From NCBI GenBank assembly GCA_039111635.1, contig JBCAQO010000009.1, positions 992,001-1,056,000 on the forward strand: a stretch of DNA of 64,000 nucleotides. Reading direction: 5' to 3'. Both the position numbers and the translations under genes were made by a program. Position 1 is the stretch's first letter, and every line of letters begins with the position of its first letter. The notes beneath the pieces were generated by a model. That model ran no database searches. It worked only from the letters and a program-made list of their open reading frames with translations, and was not told where the DNA came from. The stretch is from Heterobasidion occidentale. Its lineage: Eukaryota > Basidiomycota > Agaricomycetes > Russulales > Bondarzewiaceae. Of this stretch, positions 48,344 to 59,442 are shown piece after piece.

Positions 48344-50475
48344 ATGACAAAGTCCCCCGCCCCGCCCGCCCCCGTCTCCTCCGCCTCCGCCAGCTCCTCC
48401 CCCACGGACGACGCCGCGCGCAATAACGTCATCCCCTCCGAGGTCGGCTGGCAGTTCGTCCCCCAGTACTACACCTTCGTCAACAAGCACCCCCACCGCC
48501 TCCACTGCTTCTACACAAAGTCCTCCACCTTCATACACGGCACCGAGGGCGAGGACGGCAAGCCCTGTTTCGGCCAGCTGGTGCGTCCCACTCGCCCTCC
48601 TTTTTCTCTGCGCCGCCCGTTTGGGAGCGCTGCGCGCGCGTCTGTCGTGGCGATGGCGACGGACGTCGTGCGCGCCGCATTCACCGACAGCTGTCGCCGG
48701 CGTGGGCGTTAGAGAGAGCGGATCCCGCAGTCGCGCGCGCATGTCGTAAATGCACGTTCTCACGTCCCGCCTCTCCCCAGGAAATCCACAACAAGATCAC
48801 CTCCATCGGCTTCGAAGACTGCAAGGTCTTCATCCACTCCGTCGACGCCCAGTCCTCCGCCAACGGCGGCATCATCATCCAGGTCATCGGCGAGATGTCC
48901 AACCGCGGCGAGCCCTGGCGCAAGTTCGTCCAGACCTTCTTCCTCGCCGAGCAGCCCAACGGCTATTACGTCCTCAACGACATCTTCCGCTTCCTCAAGG
49001 AGGAGACCGTCGAGGGCGACAGCGAGGACGAGGACACCCTCGGCAACGCCTGGCCGCACGCCCCGCAGGCCGCCGCCGCGGCGCCCGAGCCCGCGCCCGT
49101 CGACGTCGCCGCCGCCGAGCCCGAGGCTCCAGCGGCGAGCCCCGAACCCGTCCCCGCCTCCCCCGCGCCCCAACAAAACGGGCACGCCGCGCCGGCCCCC
49201 GCCGCGATCGAAGAACAGCCCACCCCTGCTCCCGTGGCGGCTCCAGAACCCGTCGCCGTCGTCGCCGCCGCCGCCGCCGCTCCCGAGCCGACACCATCGC
49301 CCGCGCCCGCGGTCGTCGCTGCTGCTGCTGCTGCGCCAGCGCCGGCTCCGGCCGCCGCTGCCCCACCACAGCCGCAGCCCGCCACTCCCCCCGCCGCCGC
49401 CGCCGCGCCTTCTCCCTCCCCCGCGCCTGCGCCCGCATCCTTGCCGACGCCGGCAGCGACACCCGCGACACCCGCGGCGCCCACTGTGCCCGCGCCCGCG
49501 CCCGCTCCTGCCCCTGTCCCTGTCCCTGCGGCTGCGCCCGCCGCGCCCTCCGCGCCCAAGACGTGGGCGCACCTCGCGGCGGCCAACTCGAAAAAGTGGG
49601 GCGCGGCGGTCGCGCAGGAGTCGCGCGGCACGTCCGAGGCGCCCGCGACGCCCGCCGCGCCCTCGCACGCGCGCGCGCACGGACATGGACATGTGTCGGT
49701 GCCTGCGCCTGCGTCGGGGTCTGCGTCTGCGTCTGCGTCTGCGTCGGGGTCGGGTGCGGTGGGGTCGGGCGTGGTGGGTGGTCCGTCGGCGGCGTCGTCG
49801 TCGAGTGGCGCGCAGACGCCGGGTGCGGCTGGTGCGGGTGCTGGCGGTGCGGCTGCTGGTGGGTACCATGGGCCCGGGGGCCGCGGCGGGCACCATGGGC
49901 CGCAGGGCCAGCGGGAGCCGCACCCTGCGTACGTGGCGGCGCAGAACGTGGCGACCGCGCAGTGTTTCGTCAAGGTGCGTGGCTCGGCGCTCTAAATTTT
50001 CGCGCGAACGCGACGCTCGGCGCTGACGCGGGCGCGCAGAACGTGCAGGAGAACATCTCGGAGGCGGCGCTGCGGCAGACGCTGGCGGGGCGGTTCGGGG
50101 CGATCAAGGAGCTGGAGATCGTGCGGACCAAGGCGTGCGCGTTTCTCGAGTTTGGAGGCGTGGAGGCGGCGCGGCGGGCGATTGCGGTGTCGTTGCCGCC
50201 GGCGCAGGGCGGGGAGGGCGGGGTGCGGGTGGACGTTGGGGAGGGGATGCAGATGCGCGTGCTGGTGGAGACGCGGAAGGAGCGGGGGGAGCGCGGGGAG
50301 CGGCCGGTTGGGGGGCGAGGGGCGCGGGGGGGGCGTGAATGGCGGCGAGCAGAGGGACCAGCAGCGGGACCAGCAGCAGCAGCAGCAGCAGCAGAGGGGC
50401 GGGTATGGGCGTGGAGGGGCGGGTGTGGGGGGGCGCGGGATGGGGAGGGGGCGGGGGAGCGGGGGAGCGAAGTAG
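48344..50475 (+). CDS. G3BP-like NTF2 and RRM protein
   Basis: Exons about 48344-48580, 48781-49974 and 50040-50475. The N-terminal NTF2-like domain reads VGWQFVPQYYTFVNKHPHR, GTEGEDGKPCFGQL, then IGEMSNRGEPWRKFVQTFF and NGYYVLNDIFRFL. A long Ala/Pro/Glu-rich linker contains KTWAHLAAANSKKWG. The RRM spans exon 3: NVQENISEAALRQTLAGRFG and ACAFLEFGGVEAARRAI. The C-terminus is an eight-glutamine run plus RGGYGRGGAGVGGRGMGRGR, the RGG box of G3BP. Family members (G3BP, fission yeast Nxt3, yeast Bre5) work in stress granules and with the Ubp3 deubiquitinase. The RGG tail is reached only by changing frame at the eight-G run 50326-50333; the uncorrected frame continues to 50519 with an implausible arginine- and tryptophan-rich end. 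Confidence 0.88.
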
Positions 50476-51057
50476 GCGCCGTGCGTGCTGTGTGTTTCCG
50501 TTCGGTTCGGTCGTGGTAGGGTGATATGCGGGCGTGTGTGTCGTGTGCGGTGTGTTGTGTTGTGTTGTGCGTGTTGTGTGTTTCGGTTTTCTTATGTCGG
50601 GCGCGGGAAAATGACATGAAGGTCGTCGTGCATGGCTCTTGTCTTTTGCTTCGTGCGCGCTCGAAGGATCGTGTTGGCGGGAATGCGGTAGCGTATTGTA
50701 CTGTGTGATGCACGACGCGCGCGGCGCGGATCCGCTCGATTCGGCACTGCCGCGTACGGCAGGCAGGCGAGGGAAGGGTGCCGGCGCTGCCTATTCGGCC
50801 GCGGATGGCGCCCGCTCGTCTCCGCGGGCGCGGTGAGGTGCGGGCTGGATGCGGAAGGAGGGCTGCACGCCTGCTGCCTGGTGGGGGGCAGCTGGGCGGG
50901 GGACGGGTGGGTCTTTGTGCTGTGCTCGGACGCCGCGGATCGCGGCGGTGGATCTCTGGGAGCGTGCTTGCCGCAAGGGAGCGAGGAGGCGATGCCGTCA
51001 TCGCTGCCTGCTCGCCCCTTCATATGCCCGCCGCCCTTCGCGAAGGCTTGCCCCACC
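50476..51057. other. intergenic, G3BP-like gene to next gene
   Basis: Begins with a GTGTGT/TGTTG-rich 3' UTR-like stretch (50530-50580). The rest is the promoter of the next gene. No gene seen. Confidence 0.5.
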
Positions 51058-52306
51058 ATGTCTGCACACCCACCCGCGTCCGCTACGGTGCCCCCCTCGT
51101 CCCCCACCGCATCCCACACCGCGCCGTCCGCACCGCCGCCCCCAGCCCGCCGCCTCTCCCTGTCCCTCCCGCTCCCGCTCCAATCCCACCTCCCAGACCT
51201 CGCCCACGTCCTGCTCAACCTCCGTCCCCACCCCCCCTCTCCTCCCTCTTCCACCACCACCCGCCTCCCCCGCTCTCAATCCCTCACCCACGCCCTCTCC
51301 TCCAGCCCCACCACCCTCGTGGGCCCCGCCGCCGCGTCCTCCGGCCCGACGCCCCTCACCCACCGCGCGCTCCTCGCCCCAGGCGCCGTCGCCGCGCGCG
51401 CCCCCGCCGCCCTCGTGCGCGCAGACACGTTCGTCGTGCACGGCGCCGTCGACGTGCGCACGCTCCTCCGCGCGGCGCGCGCCGCGCTCCTGCAGAGCGC
51501 CGCGCGCGCGCGGGCGGACGTGTTGGTCGAGGAGAGGTGAGTCGTTCGAGGTTGCCGTGTGAGGTTTATATTATTGTTTCATTGTTGGGCTGATTGTTGG
51601 CGGGTTGGCTGTGTGGGGCGGTAGTTGGACGTGCGCTGTTCGCGGGCCGTCGAAGGGCGGCGTCTATCGCGTCCAGGTACGTCTCTCTCTCTCTCTCTCC
51701 CTCTCTCCCTCCCCCCCTCTCTCTCTTTTCCGCCCTCGGTATTCGCCATCCGTCTCGCCTTGCCTTGCCGTGCCCCTGCCTGCCCCCGATCGCGCACACG
51801 CACTCACTGAGCCCCTGTCCATCCACGCACGTGCTCCCCCTCCCCCCCCTCCACCTCGCACCTCGCCTTTCGCATGTCCGCGCTCACCGCGATCGCGTCT
51901 CCCATGCGCACGACGTCCTCCTCTCCGCTCGCCCACCCGATCCCACATCCATCACGCACGCAATCGACCACGCCCAACCCCACCCTACCTGTCCCCAACC
52001 CTACCTGCCCCCAACCCTACCTGCCCCGAACCGCACCGACCCAAAGATCGAATACAAAGCCACCCCCGCACGCGCCGCCCAACCCACCGCCGCACCCACC
52101 GCCGCGCCCACCGCCGCGCCCGATTCCCCCCAGCCCAATCCCGCGCCCCCGCCTCCCCCGCCTCCCCCGCCTCCCCCATCTCCCCCGACTCGCCCGCCCC
52201 CGAGTCGCCCCCGCGCCCCGCGCGCGACCCCGGCCGCCCCGTCGCGCTCGACCGCGCCCGCGCGCTGAGCATCCCGGGGCTCATGACCATCGCCGAGCGG
52301 CTGTGA
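51058..52306 (+). CDS. unrecognised conserved-looking protein
   Basis: Exons 51058-51536, 51625-51676 and 52047-52306. It starts MSAHPPASATVPPSSPT, low-complexity, then a more ordered part: LSLPLPLQSHLPDLAHVLL, VRADTFVVHGAVDVRTLLRA, ADVLVEESWTCAVRGPSKGG (across intron 1) and GVYRVQIEYKATPARAA. A Pro-rich linker leads to DPGRPVALDRARALSIPGLM and the end TIAERL. This last part is in a different frame from IEYKAT, so one C is probably missing in the C-rich linker (about 52124-52190). I do not recognise a domain. Intron 2 is about 370 bases, long for this window, and carries a CT repeat. Splice sites and the organised C-terminus argue for a real gene. Confidence 0.6.
51683..51730 (+). repeat. CT microsatellite in intron
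   Basis: CTCTCTCT runs broken by CCC, just inside the long second intron of the preceding gene, beginning a few bases after the donor. Confidence 0.8.
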
Positions 52307-52454
52307 GCCGAGCCAACCACATGTGCGGCGCCGCGCCGTGCGTCTTTCTTTCGTCTCGAACCCATCCTTGCCGCCCCGCCCCCGCCCGCCCGCCCGATTT
52401 TTTCGCCGTAGACTGTCCTCGTGCCCGCGCCCTGTCGCCGCTGCCGCACACTGC

Positions 52455-52488
52455 CGCATCCGCATCCGCATCCGCATCCGCGTCCGCA
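52455..52488 (+). repeat. GCATCC hexamer array
   Basis: About five copies of GCATCC, the last changed to GCGTCC. Confidence 0.8.
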
Positions 52489-52626
52489 CAATGCGGCTCC
52501 CTCTCTCTCTCTCTCCGTTTCTCGGTGTCTGTCTCCCACCTTGTCTGTTTCTTGCGCTCCTGCCTGTACTTCGTATCTGCCCCCCCGGCGCTCTCACAGC
52601 GTCCGCCGCGCCCGCCTGCATTGTAC

Positions 52627-52676
52627 CCATACGCCCCATACGCCCATACGCCTCCATACGCCTCCATACGCCTCCA
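52627..52676 (+). repeat. decamer CCATACGCCT array
   Basis: Three to four CCATACGCCT units preceded by shortened variants of the same word. Confidence 0.85.
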
Positions 52677-52704
52677 GAGTCCATACACCACATCGCACCG
52701 TCCT

Positions 52705-52806
52705 GTACCATACCATACCATACCGTACCGTACCGCACCGCACCGTACCATACCGTACCGCACCGCACCGTACCATACCGCACCGCACCGCACCGCACCG
52801 CACCTG
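52705..52806 (+). repeat. pentanucleotide array CCATA/CCGTA/CCGCA
   Basis: About 20 consecutive pentamers of the form CC(A/G)(T/C)A, with variants arranged in blocks, suggesting repeated slippage and internal duplication. Confidence 0.9.
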
Positions 52807-53085
52807 TACCCGTATCACTGCAGAGCGCGCCTCAGCACGCCTCTCGACCCGCCCGGCCCCACATGCCGTATGCCGTAAACACGCGCGCGCGCAGTACCCG
52901 CGCGCCTCCCCAATCTCAGCCGCTCGCCCGCGGCCGCCCACACACGCGGCGGCACGCACGCGAGTGTATGCAGCCACTCCCGTCGCGCGCGTCTTGGAGG
53001 AACAGTGGCTCCTGCGCTCGGTGTGAACGCGATTGTCGTGCGTCGGGTCGGGGACGACACCACCCCGCTCTCTTCTTGGATAAAA

Positions 53086-53147
53086 TACGACACGATACGA
53101 TACGACACGACACGACACGACACGACACGACACGACACGACACGACG
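53086..53147 (+). repeat. pentanucleotide ACGAC array
   Basis: About 12 copies of ACGAC, with ACGAT variants at the left. The same pentamer occurs in three to four copies in the first intron of the zinc-finger gene at 14906-14924. Confidence 0.9.
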
Positions 53148-53342
53148 CAAAAATCATCACAACGCAAAAACACAGCACGCATGCCTCTACGCTCCCTGCA
53201 TACGCACTCCATCCTCGCGGAGCCTCCAGCACCGCGACACAACAACAACAAAAACATACATGCGTCCTCCGTTCGTTCATTCCAAACGCCCGCCTTGACC
53301 CGCTCGCTCGCCCGACTCCCAACCGCCCTCGCCGTCGGACCC

Positions 53343-56300
53343 TCAATACCGATACCCGCCGCCGCCGCCGCCGCCGTACCCCCCGGTCCCGGCTCCGGGA
53401 ACCCTCCCGCCCCAGGCATCCTAGGTCCTCCAGGCCCACCGCCAGGCATCCCGGCATCCCGGCATCCCCGGCATCCCCGGCATCCCAGGCCCTCCCGGCC
53501 CTCCAGGCCCCCCAAACGGCGGCGGCTGCCCGTACCCGCCCGGCGCGCCATACGACGGGCCATACCCCGGCATCGCAGGCGGCATCCCGGGCATGCTGGG
53601 CCCCCCGCCGCCGCCGGGCATGCCGCCCCCAGGAGGGCCAGGGGGACCTCCATACCCGCCGCCGCCTCCTCCGCCGGGATAGTCGTACCCGCCAGGTGCA
53701 GACGCCCCAGGGAACGAAGGCCCGCCGCCGAAGCCCGACCCAAACCCTCCAGGCGGTCCTCCAGGATACGACGACCCGCCTGCGGGAGCAAAGTCGGCGC
53801 CGGGGAACGAGGGGCCGCCGCCAGGGAACGAGGGCGCGCCGCCTCCGCCGTGCTCGTGGCGGTGCTGCTCGTGGTGCCCGTGTCCGTGCCCCTGTGCGTG
53901 TGCGTGGCTCGGCGACGGCGAGTGCGAATGGTGCGAGGGTCCGTGCCCGTGCCCGTGTTCATGTGGCCTCGAGCCTCCCGGCATCGTCGGCGGCGGCGGC
54001 GGCGGACGCGCGCCCATGGGCGGCGGCGCACCGCCTCCGTGCTCGTACCCTCCCGGCCCCGACGGCCCCGACGGCGGCGGCGGATAATACTCGCGCCGCC
54101 CAAAATTCCCCTGCCCCGCGCCCGACCCCGATCCCGAGAACGAGCCGAGCAGCCCCTGCGCCTGGTGCACCCCCGGGATCTGCCCGAGGTAGCCCTGCAG
54201 GCTGCCCTGCACCTGGTGCGCCGCGCCGACGGCGATCCCGCCGCCCGCGGACGTCGCGGCGGCCGACGAGGCGGAGCCGCCGCCGCCGCCGCCGCCCCGA
54301 CGAGGCGCGTGTTCTCGTGGTTGCGCACGGCAGCTTTGGAGAGCCGCCGGAGGACGTCGGATTGGCGGCTGCCGAGGGACTGTAGCCAGGACTGCATGTA
54401 GGCGAGCATGGAGCGCTGCACTTCGGACTGCGAGTTGTGGAAGTCGGGGTGGAAGCTACGGGTGGGGCGCGGGAGCGATGAGCGGGAAGGGGAACAAGAC
54501 GGGACGGGAGAAGAGCGCTCACAGGCACTGGAGGATGTCCTCGGTGATATTGCGCACGTTCATCGAGGTGTCGTCCCACGCCTTGGTGACGAGCGTCACC
54601 GTGTGTTTCTGCACGCGAAGCCACTGTACTCAGCACCGCCCACGCCTGCACGCCCGCACACGAAACACGTCACGCACGACGATGATTTTCGCGAGGTTGC
54701 CCGCGGGCTCGTTGAGGATCAGGTTCTGCGAGCGGCACGGCACATGAGCGCGCTGCCGCGAATGGGACATCCGTCGTCGAACACTCACAAAGTGGTCTTT
54801 GCTCAGGAACGAGTGCGTCGGGTCCGACTAAATTGTCGCTTTAGTATCAGATACCTAAACAAATCCTTTCGAGAGGTGCACGCTCACCGCTCTCTGGTCA
54901 TTGAAGACCTTACACACGCAGAAACGTCAACATTGTGTGATGTGAGAGGGAGACAGGATCCGCACCTCGTACTGATCGTGCGTGTTGATGACCTCTCCGG
55001 ACGCCGTCATGAGTTGGCTGCTCGCAGTCTGCAGCAACGGCTTGAGAAACGGCTGTTCGTCGTCGTAGAAATTCCTCTCGTCAGCATCCACCAGAGTAAA
55101 TGAGAACGACCGAGAGCCAGTACCTCGAGAGTCGTAAACACGAAGACTGCACGTACGCAAAACCGGTCAGATGCAGAGCAAAAGGGAGGGACAAGAAAGG
55201 GACAATCGCCTACCAGAAATGGAGTCCATGAGCTTCTCGATGAGAGGCCCGAGCCCGGGGATTTTTTCTGCGCGCGGAACACAAAAACGCTCAGTACGCG
55301 AGGCTCCTCGCCAAACACCAAACACCATCCTCACCGATCGTCTTTTCAATCTTCTTCACAACTGAACCGCCCCGCCAAAAAAGTAAAATGTCAGCCTCGC
55401 CAAAACCCGACGTCCCTCGTAAAGAAGCAGACGCACCCGAGTCCCTGAAGCTCAACACCTGCCACAGCACCGAGTGCAGCTCCTGCGGGCTCAGCTGGTC
55501 CGGCGGCTTCCCGCCGTACGCGGGCGCGTCGCGCAGGCGCTCGATGCCCTCCATGTCGCGCGACATCTCGCCACCCGACCCGCCCGGGAGCTTGAACAGC
55601 AGATCGCGCAGCGTGTCCGCGGGCGAGGACCCGCCCGAGACGGACCGCGAGCGCGCGGAAGACATGGCGCGGTTGAGGTCCGTGACGGAGGCCTGGTGCG
55701 TGAGGGGTGAGGAACTGTAGATGGAGCAAGGATCGGGAGGGGTGGCTCACTTCGCTCTAGATTGAGACAGTCGTACGACGAAACGTCAAATAATGAGTCA
55801 AAGACTTTGCAGATATAAAGGACGCACGATATGATCCGTCGCCTCTGCGCGCATTCATCCCCAAAACCAAAACAATCAGCCACTCATTCTCCTACACCCG
55901 CACAACAAGCGACAAAACAGAAACAGACAGCCACAAGACGCACCTCCGAGCAAACTGTGTATGAAATCGCTCGACCCAAACGTGCCGGTCACGAGCGGCG
56001 CGACCCACTTCCCGTTCTGCGCCTGCACGCGCGCGCTATCGCCGACGTGCATGAACACGTCCGTGTGCCCCTGCGCGACGAGCGCGAGCTCGCAGAAGTT
56101 CGAGTGCGCGGAGAAGTCCTCGAGCGTGTGCAGCTGTTGGCCGCAGCAAAGCAAACGGCGCGGTGCCGTCGGCGCGTCGGTTAGTCAGGTGAGTCGCGAG
56201 CGGCGAACAGCGAGCGGAGGGGAGACACGCACGGCTTGTCCAAGTAGACGGTACGCTTCGTATTCGTCTTGCTTGCGCCCCTGCGCGCGGTGCTGCCGGC

Positions 56301-57899
56301 CCATGTGGATACACTGCTCGAGCGTGCGGCGCACGAGCGCCTTGGACGTGTCCCACGAGCCGCTCTCTACGGTTCGCACACCAGACGTGCGCGCATATAG
56401 CCATGTATGACGGAAAGAACGGGAGTGGAGAGTGTGTGATTTGATTATGAGTATGACGTTGGATGGGGTGGGATGAGATGAGCGACGGAGAGGGAAGATT
56501 CGGAAAGGCGCGCGCACGTACCGTTCGCGATATAGTTCTTCATCCCCGAGCGTGGGTCGATCTCCAATTCTCTCGGCTGTCGTAACCAAACACAAGAGCA
56601 ACAGTAGCGCGAACAAGAAGCCCGATGTCAGTAAGGCACCAGCGTAGCCCCCTCGTCACACCTCCACCAGCCCGATCCAAAGACAAGTAGACGAGAGGCG
56701 CAGAGGAGGAGGAAAAAGCGAATGAACACGCACGTCAACGGGCCCTCTCAATTTCGGATTATACTTCCGCGCGTCCTCGCCGTCGCCGTATCCCTTCGGG
56801 TTATCGATGTGTTCCGTCTGAGCCCCCCAAGCCAGTCAGCGTCAAAGCGCAAGATAGGCAGGCGAGTCGAAAACCAGAGCTGTGGAGAGATGGGCGAGGG
56901 CTTACCGGGAGGTAGACCCCGAGGCGCTCCTCGGTGACCTCGAACTCGTTCGTCGCGTACCCGTGAGCCTGGCATCGCCCCCAAAAAGAAGATCGGCAGT
57001 ACATTAAGCGGACAGCAGGACGTCAGCGGTGCGTTCGCGGTCGCGCGGGGTGATCGCACGCATGCGTGCGCGTGGTACGTACCAAGAAGCCGAGAGCCAT
57101 GCACAGGTTGATGATAGTCTGCAAAGTCCCGTTATGTGGAGATCAGGACGTCGGAGATGCGATCGCGATCGTGCGCGAAGGGTCAGAGGGAGGATGGGTG
57201 AGTGGGTGCGCGCGTACCTGGAGCTGCAGTTTCTTCAATCCGGCGATATCGACGGCCTGACGGGGCAGCGGTAAATCGCCCGACCGCATACAATCGAGGT
57301 GGGGCTGAACGAACGCACCTGGCTATAATCTCTCAACCAGTTCCTGCGCGCGATCGCCGCATCAGCATTCCATCGTCCGCACACAAACCGAGGGCATATG
57401 TGGAAAAGGAAGGAGGGGTGAACGATCGGGAGACGCACCCGAAATACACGCGCTTGACGTCGAGCCCGCCGAACTTGGAGCCGCCTTTGCCGATGAGGGC
57501 GCCGAGCGCGAACCCGCCGCTCTTCTTCGCGATCTCCGCGAGGGTGTCCTCCTACATGTGCGTGCGCGACGCGCGTGAAAAAACAACAACAACAGGGAGT
57601 GAGGGGTCTCGATCTTGCGGCATCGCGATACGCGAAGAAGAGAAGGGCAGACGCACGATGTCGCCGTGGCGGAAGGCGCGGCCCTCCATGTACGCGAACC
57701 TGAGAGGAAAGGAGGTCGATCAGGATTTTTGTAGCGAATGCGGCGCATTTTGCGTGTCCTGTCCCATCGCTATCTCGAGTGAGGAAAGGCGCACGCACGA
57801 GGGGATGTTGCCTGCGCCGAACGCGAGGACGCCATTGCCGGGGAGACAGACGACGAGGACGACGAGGACGACGAGGAGGATAGTTGGGTGTGTTGGCAT
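53343..57899 (-). CDS. het-c: HET-C heterokaryon incompatibility protein
   Basis: About 15 exons. It starts MPTHPTILLVVLVVLVV, a clear signal peptide ending near NGVLA, then FGAGNIPS. Conserved HET-C text follows: YMEGRAFRHGDI, FALGALIGKGGSKFGGLDVK, VYFGNWLRDYSQ, AVDIAGLKKLQLQTIINLCM, FLAHGYATNEFEVTEERLG and LHTLEDFSAHSNFCELALV. Past the middle are PLIEKLMDSIS and VTLVTKAWDDTS. The last 260 residues are Gly/Pro/His-rich and end with PGMPGMPG repeats and a GGGGGGGYRY tail. In Neurospora HET-C alleles control vegetative incompatibility; the role in basidiomycetes is not established. Near the stop the frame must shift: three missing Gs (two in CCGGG runs at about 53443-53470, one in the run near 53385) restore an open frame to the stop at 53343; without them it ends at 53421. 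Confidence 0.9.
53445..53486 (-). repeat. 9-10 bp CCGGCATCC tandem repeat in het-c
   Basis: Five adjacent copies, with three or four Cs in the spacer, encode the Met-Pro-Gly repeats near the HET-C C-terminus. The length difference of one base between units is where the frame is lost. Confidence 0.85.
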
Positions 57900-59442
57900 T
57901 GTGTTCTGTGTGTGCGATGGAGGACGGGTGTGGGCGGTATTTACAGGGCGGGGGATGGCAGAAGAACAAGAACAGGCGCTCAAAGGCGGTGGTCCGTGAC
58001 GTCATCCAGCTCTTTCGCTTGGCAGCCTCGACGCTCCTCCGTCTGTCACCCTCAACAGCCCCTTCAACTCTGCAGAGCCCATCTCTCACAGATCTGCGGC
58101 ACGAGCGAATGAGCACCTGTCTTTGTCGCCAGTGCTGATATCTGTGTCCCATGTATGCCATCAACTGCATCAGGGCCCAGAGGCTATCATAGACGCCTAT
58201 CAGGAATGCACTGCGCAGGGTCAGGCGCCCACACTTCCCCGGAAGCATAGCCCTGTGCTGAGTCGGCGAGAAGTCAATGGACGGCGACGCGCAGGCAAGT
58301 CCAGACAACGATATCCCTCGTCGACGCCATTTCTACCCCCTCGACATCTGCGCCAACAGTAAACTGATCGCCCGGCCCGCCTGGGTACTCAATTGTGCGA
58401 TCCCGCCGCAAGCGTCTAGAGTTAGCGCGTCACTCGAGCTTCAGCCCGCCAACGCGGACACGACTTCGTTCTGCACGTCTGCGCCGACTCTGGCGCTCTT
58501 CGGGATGTTCGCGGTCCTGAGGTCGAAGTACAACACCAGGACCCTTCGCTTCGTGATGAATGCCCAGATGCACGAATACACACCTTCACATTCCCCTCCT
58601 TCCGACCATATAAGGCTGCGCTAATGACAGTGCTTCGCTTCTTGGAGTGTCTTTACTGCTTTTGAATGGATGTTGCTGTGTTTTATGCGAGAGTTGAGAC
58701 TTGTATAACGCCTGTCGGTTTGGCTGGTGAGTGCGTGGGAGATGACCCTTCCGAGATGATCCTAACATTCTCCTGTATAAGGCGACAGAATCTAGGCTGC
58801 GCCTTCTGCCGATGTTCCTAGAAGTTTAAGGAGATCCATTTTTCACAGACTCAACGATGTGTCACGGCGTGCATTTCCAGGAATCGTCTCCGTGGAACAT
58901 ATGAATCGCGCACAATTTGCTTGCTAGCCCACGTCACTTGAGAATCAACTGCGCTGCCTCCCGGAGTCCCTGGGCGCAAACTGAATCTGTGTCCATCACT
59001 CCTCGTGTTCCGCATTATAAGCAGAGGAAAGCGCCTTGTTGTTCACTGACCCGCAGCCTGATATCCATCCTTGTCCATCGTTCCAAGGCCCGCGGATATC
59101 TGGATCCTCGGGTCTTTCTTTAGCGTATTTATCATCACCGATGCTGCTTACACCGTGCGGCGCATTTTCAGCTCCTTCGCAGGCATGACTCGCCATAGTC
59201 GGTTCCATCATACAAGCCATGCGCCAATCCACCCGCCGTGTTTGTCATCAGTGCAGCTCGGGCTGGTATATGCTCTCCAAGCCGCCTTGAGTAGAAGCTT
59301 CGGGGCCCCAGATGGCAGTCTTGTCTACCCGATGTTCTTGGTCAGTCATGAATGTCATGAATGGTTTAAAAGAGCCTTGGCCAGCAGATCATCTTCATCA
59401 TCCTCCACTTCTCTTTCAATTGTCGGCCTTAACCTCTCTAAT
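57900..59442. other. het-c upstream region and left part of tandem unit 1
   Basis: No supported gene. From about 58085 the sequence is duplicated at about 61258 onward. The het-c promoter and the NmrA-like promoter of unit 1 lie here. Small ORFs are not conserved in frame between the two units apart from one stretch noted in the findings. Confidence 0.45.

Larger units (their letters stand above)
52307..53342. other. convergent intergenic with several short tandem arrays
   Basis: About 1 kb between the stop of the unrecognised gene and the het-C stop. It contains four distinct tandem arrays (separate entries). No gene is supported. Confidence 0.5.

Noticed and set aside
52323..54421. Large plus-strand ORF of nearly 700 codons opposite het-c
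   Set aside because: It runs through tandem pentamers and antisense to conserved HET-C; arginine-rich with no domain.
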